Below, piece after piece: positions 60,801-64,000 of a DNA stretch of 64,000 bases (its first letter is position 1; the number at the start of each line of letters is the position of its first letter). The DNA lies in the NCBI RefSeq assembly GCF_000473045.1, contig NZ_AXAY01000006.1, forward strand, positions 274,072-338,071, read 5' to 3'. The notes under the pieces are model-generated. The model was given only the letters and a program-made list of their open reading frames with translations. It was not told the origin of the DNA and ran no database searches. This DNA comes from Bradyrhizobium sp. WSM3983 (GTDB taxonomy: Bacteria; Pseudomonadota; Alphaproteobacteria; Rhizobiales; Xanthobacteraceae). The translations under genes were made by a program, and so were the position numbers.

Positions 60801-61044
60801 GACGCTGGCTGCGCTGTTCGGCGCGCTGCCGCTGGCGATCGAGAGCGGCACCGGCGCCGAGCTGCGCTTTCCACTCGGCATATCGATCATCGGCGGCCTG
60901 CTGCTGAGCCAGCTGCTGACGCTCTACACCACGCCCGTGATCTACCTCGCGCTCGACCGCATCAACCGCCGCCTCGAGCAGGCGCTGCCGCCGCCGGCGC
61001 CCGAAGGCCCCCCGGCGGCGGGCGCGACCGAGGGGATGCAGTAA
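57892..61044 (+). CDS. RND efflux pump 1 (MdtB-like)
   Basis: The 1050-residue inner-membrane proton/drug antiporter has 12 membrane helices and two periplasmic porter repeats. Key regions are [46 protein letters not shown], and the central helix-4 segment [20 protein letters not shown] with the proton-relay Asp pair. [44 protein letters not shown] is the second half's helix pair. Similarity is to the MdtB/MdtC class. The next pump gene overlaps its stop by one base (TAATG). Confidence 0.94.
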   Translation: [1050 protein letters not shown]

Positions 61045-64000
61045 TGGCATCGATCTCGGAGCCCTTCATCCGCCGCCCGGTCGCGACCACGCTGCTGTCG
61101 ATCGGGCTGTTCCTGCTAGGGGGCGTCGCCTACGAGTTCCTGCCGGTTGCTTCCGTCCCGAATGTCGACTTCCCCGCCATCTTCGTCTCGGCGAGCCGTC
61201 CTGGTGCCGATCCCTCGGTGATGGCGGCAACCGTCGCCGCGCCGCTGGAACGGCGGCTCGGCGAAATCGCGGGCATCAACCAGATCACGTCGACGAGCTC
61301 TCTCGGCACGGCGAACATCCAGCTCCAGTTCGACATCGGACGCAACATCGACAAGGCGGCGCGCGACGTGCAGGCCGCGATCAACGCCGCGCTGGTCGAC
61401 CTGCCCAGCGACTTGCCGGCGCTACCGCGCTTCCGAAAGGCGAATACGGCCGGCGCGCCGGTCTTCGTGCTGGCGCTGACCTCCAAGACGCTGTCCGCCA
61501 GCGCCATCTATGACGTCGCCGATACCGTGCTGGCGCAGCGCATCTCGCAGGTGCCAGGCGTGGGCGACGTGACCGTAAGCGGCGCCGACCAGCCAGCAGT
61601 CCGGATCCAGCTCAACCCGGTGGCGCTGTCGAATGCGGGGATCGCGACCGACGATGTGCGGACCGCAATCGTCAACGCCAACCCGCTCGGTCCCGTCGGC
61701 ATCTTCAACGGCGAGCGCCAGAGCGAGACGCTGTCGCTGAACAAGCAGATGCGCACGGCCAAGGAATTCCGCGACATCGTCATCAAGAGCTCGAACGGCA
61801 ATTTCGTCCGGCTCTCCGACGTCGCCGACATCGAGGACAGCGTCCGCAACGCGCGCTCGATCGCCTGGTTCAACAAGCAGCCGGCGGTGCTGATCCAGAT
61901 CACCAAGCAGGGCGACGCCAACGTCATCGACACCGTCGACCGGGTGAAGGCGCTGATCCCCGAGCTGAAGCAGTGGATTCCGGCCGGCGTCGATGTCTCC
62001 ACGCTGGTCGACCGCACCAGCACGATCCGCGCCAGCGTGATGGACATGCAGTGGACGCTGCTCGCAACCGCCGTCCTCGTCATGGTCGTGGTGTTCGTGT
62101 TCCTGCGGCGCGTGACGCCGACGATCGCGGCTGGCATCTCGGTGCCGCTGGCGCTGGCGGGCACCTGTGCCGGCATGTGGGTCGCCGGCTTCTCGATCGA
62201 CAATCTGTCGCTGATGGCGCTGGCGATCTCGGTCGGCTTCGTGGTCGACGACGCCATCGTCATGATCGAGAACATGTTCCGCAACCTCGAGCACGGCATG
62301 CGGCCGATGCAGGCGGCGCTGGAGGGCGCCCGGCAAATCGGCTTCACCGTGGTCTCGATCAGCCTGTCGCTGATCGCGGCATTCACGCCGCTGATCTTCA
62401 TGGACGGCATCGTCGGCCGCCTGCTGCGCGAATTCTCGCTGACGCTGACCTTCGCGATTGTGGTCTCGACCCTGGTGTCGCTCACGGTCACGCCGATGAT
62501 CTGCGCCCACTACATCCGGCAGACGACCTCGGGGTCCGCCACGCTGTTCGACCGCCTGATCGAGGGTTCGCTGTCGCGCATCGTCGCGTTCTACACCCGC
62601 ACCCTGCGCGCGGTGCTCGAGTTCCCGTTGCTGACGCTGCTGGTGTTCTTCGCCACCATCGGGCTCACCGTGATGCTCTACATCAAGGTGCCCAAGGGCT
62701 ATTTCCCGACGGATGATTCCGGCTTCGTCATCGGCGCGACGCGCGCCTCGGCCGATATCTCGTTCCAGTCGATGCTTGGCCTGCAGCAGCGGCTCGCCGA
62801 TATCGTGATGCAGGATCCGGCCGTGGCCGGCATCGGCTCGACTGTCGGCAGCGGAGGCGGGGGCCCGGGAGCGGCGACCTCGAACCGCGGCACCATGTTC
62901 ATCAGCCTGAAGCCGCCGGAGGAGCGCGACCACGTCTCGACGCAGGTCGTGATCGACCGGTTGCGGAAGGCACTGTTCCCCGTGCCCGGCATCCGTCTCT
63001 TCATGTTCGCTGCCCAGGATGTCCGCGCCGGCGGCCGGCAGAGCGATTCCAACTTTCAATACACGCTCTCGAGCACCGACCTCGACCTGCTCCAGAAGTG
63101 GGCGCCGATCGTCGCCAAGCGGATGGAGACGGTCGAGGGCATCACCGACGTTTCCAGTGACCGCGATCCCGGCGGACTTCAGCTCACTTTGAACATCGAC
63201 CGCCAGAAGGCAGCCGCACTCGGCGTCAAGGTTCAGGACATCGACAATGCCCTGAACAACGCGTTTTCGCAGCGCCAAATCTCGATCATCTACACCCAGC
63301 GCAATCAATACATGACCGTGCTGGAGATCGATCCGAAATTCCAGGTCGATCCCTCAAACCTCGATCGCATCTACGTCGCCGGCGCCGGCGACGTACAGGT
63401 GCCGCTATCCACCGTGGTGCATGCGACACGCGGGCTCGCTGCGCTCGCAGTCTATCATTCGCAGTCGGTGCCCTCGACTACGGTGTCGTTCAACACCCTG
63501 CCTGATGTCGAGCTCCAGGCTGCTACGCAGAACATCCAGCGCGCGGTCGAGGAGCTGCACATGCCCGAGGGCATCCGCGGCAGTTTTGACGGCAATGCCG
63601 GCGATTTCGCCAAGACCAGCGGGCGTCAACCACTCTTGATCCTCGGCGCGCTGGTGGCAATGTATATTGTGCTTGGCGTGCTCTATGAGAGCCTTGCCCA
63701 CCCGCTCACGATCATCTCGACATTGCCCTCGGCAGGTCTCGGCGCGCTGCTTGCGCTGCAGATCACCAACACGCCGCTGACGGTGATCGCCTTCGTCGGC
63801 ATCATCCTGCTGATCGGCATCGTCAAGAAGAACGGCATCATGATGGTCGACTTCGCGCTCGATGCCGAGCGTCAGCGCGGCCTGTCGTCGGCCGAAGCCA
63901 TCTTCGAGGCCTGCCAGGCGCGCTTCCGCCCGATCCTGATGACGACCATGGCGGCGCTGTTCGCCGGCATTCCGCTGGTGGTCGCGACCGGACCGGGCAC
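61044..64000 (+). CDS. RND efflux pump 2 (MdtC-like), cut by the window end
   Basis: At least 985 residues are present and the reading frame is open to the last base. [76 protein letters not shown] and [28 protein letters not shown] are the family landmarks. About 40-60 residues are missing at the C-terminus. It is a paralogue of pump 1. MdtB and MdtC act together as a heteromultimer in Escherichia coli, so a mixed pump is likely here. It is translated in coupling with pump 1. Confidence 0.94.
   Translation, partial: [985 protein letters not shown]

Noticed and set aside
1..64000. CRISPR arrays, rRNA genes, insertion sequences, integrases
   Set aside because: No regularly spaced repeats, rRNA-like sequence, transposase or integrase motifs were found on either strand.

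Overview
The window is GC-rich alphaproteobacterial chromosome, most likely Bradyrhizobium or a close relative. This rests on recognised gene content, not on any database search: an aapJQMP amino-acid transporter, an NDUFS4-type complex I accessory subunit, OpgC, a leucine-degradation (liu) operon, and many tiny lineage-type proteins. No phage, plasmid, rRNA or CRISPR locus is visible. Two tRNA genes are present: Pro(TGG) at 7551 and Arg(TCT) at 33241.

Region 1-12.5 kb is loosely packed. It holds many small or hypothetical genes, an HU protein, a Sir2 deacylase, a double cold-shock-domain protein, a DUF192 protein, an outer-membrane beta-barrel and OpgC. Two paralogous small-RNA genes (about 75 nt, at 2506-2580 minus and 9904-9977 plus) share a 16-nt 5' segment, an upstream GAACCTTT box at identical spacing, and covarying terminator hairpins. 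Several decayed genes and palindromic repeats also lie here.

Region 12.5-20 kb carries an Lrp regulator, then an AraC-type regulator divergent from liuA-liuB-liuD-liuE (isovaleryl-CoA to HMG-CoA cleavage). No hydratase gene is in the cluster. Region 20.1-23.2 kb is a tightly coupled three-gene unit: a tyrosinase-type dicopper enzyme, a HEAT-repeat protein and a SCO1-like copper/thioredoxin-fold protein. It looks like a self-contained cytosolic copper-enzyme system and is the most unusual locus in the window. A TRAP transporter (dctP-Q-M order) converges on it.

Region 26-33.3 kb is again small genes (MXKDX repeat protein, DUF6481-like coiled coil, glycine-zipper protein, short membrane proteins). 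It also has two clear pseudogenes: a PLP-fold enzyme with three frameshifts, and a GH19-like remnant ending at tRNA-Arg. Region 33.7-41 kb encodes a bacterial alpha-2-macroglobulin coupled to penicillin-binding protein 1C. Region 41-44.8 kb encodes a lipid A/core glycosylation set: GT83 transferase, PAP2 phosphatase, polyprenyl-phosphate sugar synthase and LABN-domain partner.

Region 44.9-54.6 kb carries metC, aapJQMP, a DUF805 protein, cysK, and a cyclopropane fatty acid synthase with a DUF1365 remnant upstream. The last 9 kb is an efflux operon: NodT-family outer-membrane factor, periplasmic adaptor, and two tandem RND pumps, the second cut off by the window end. A 22-bp dyad upstream is a candidate operator.
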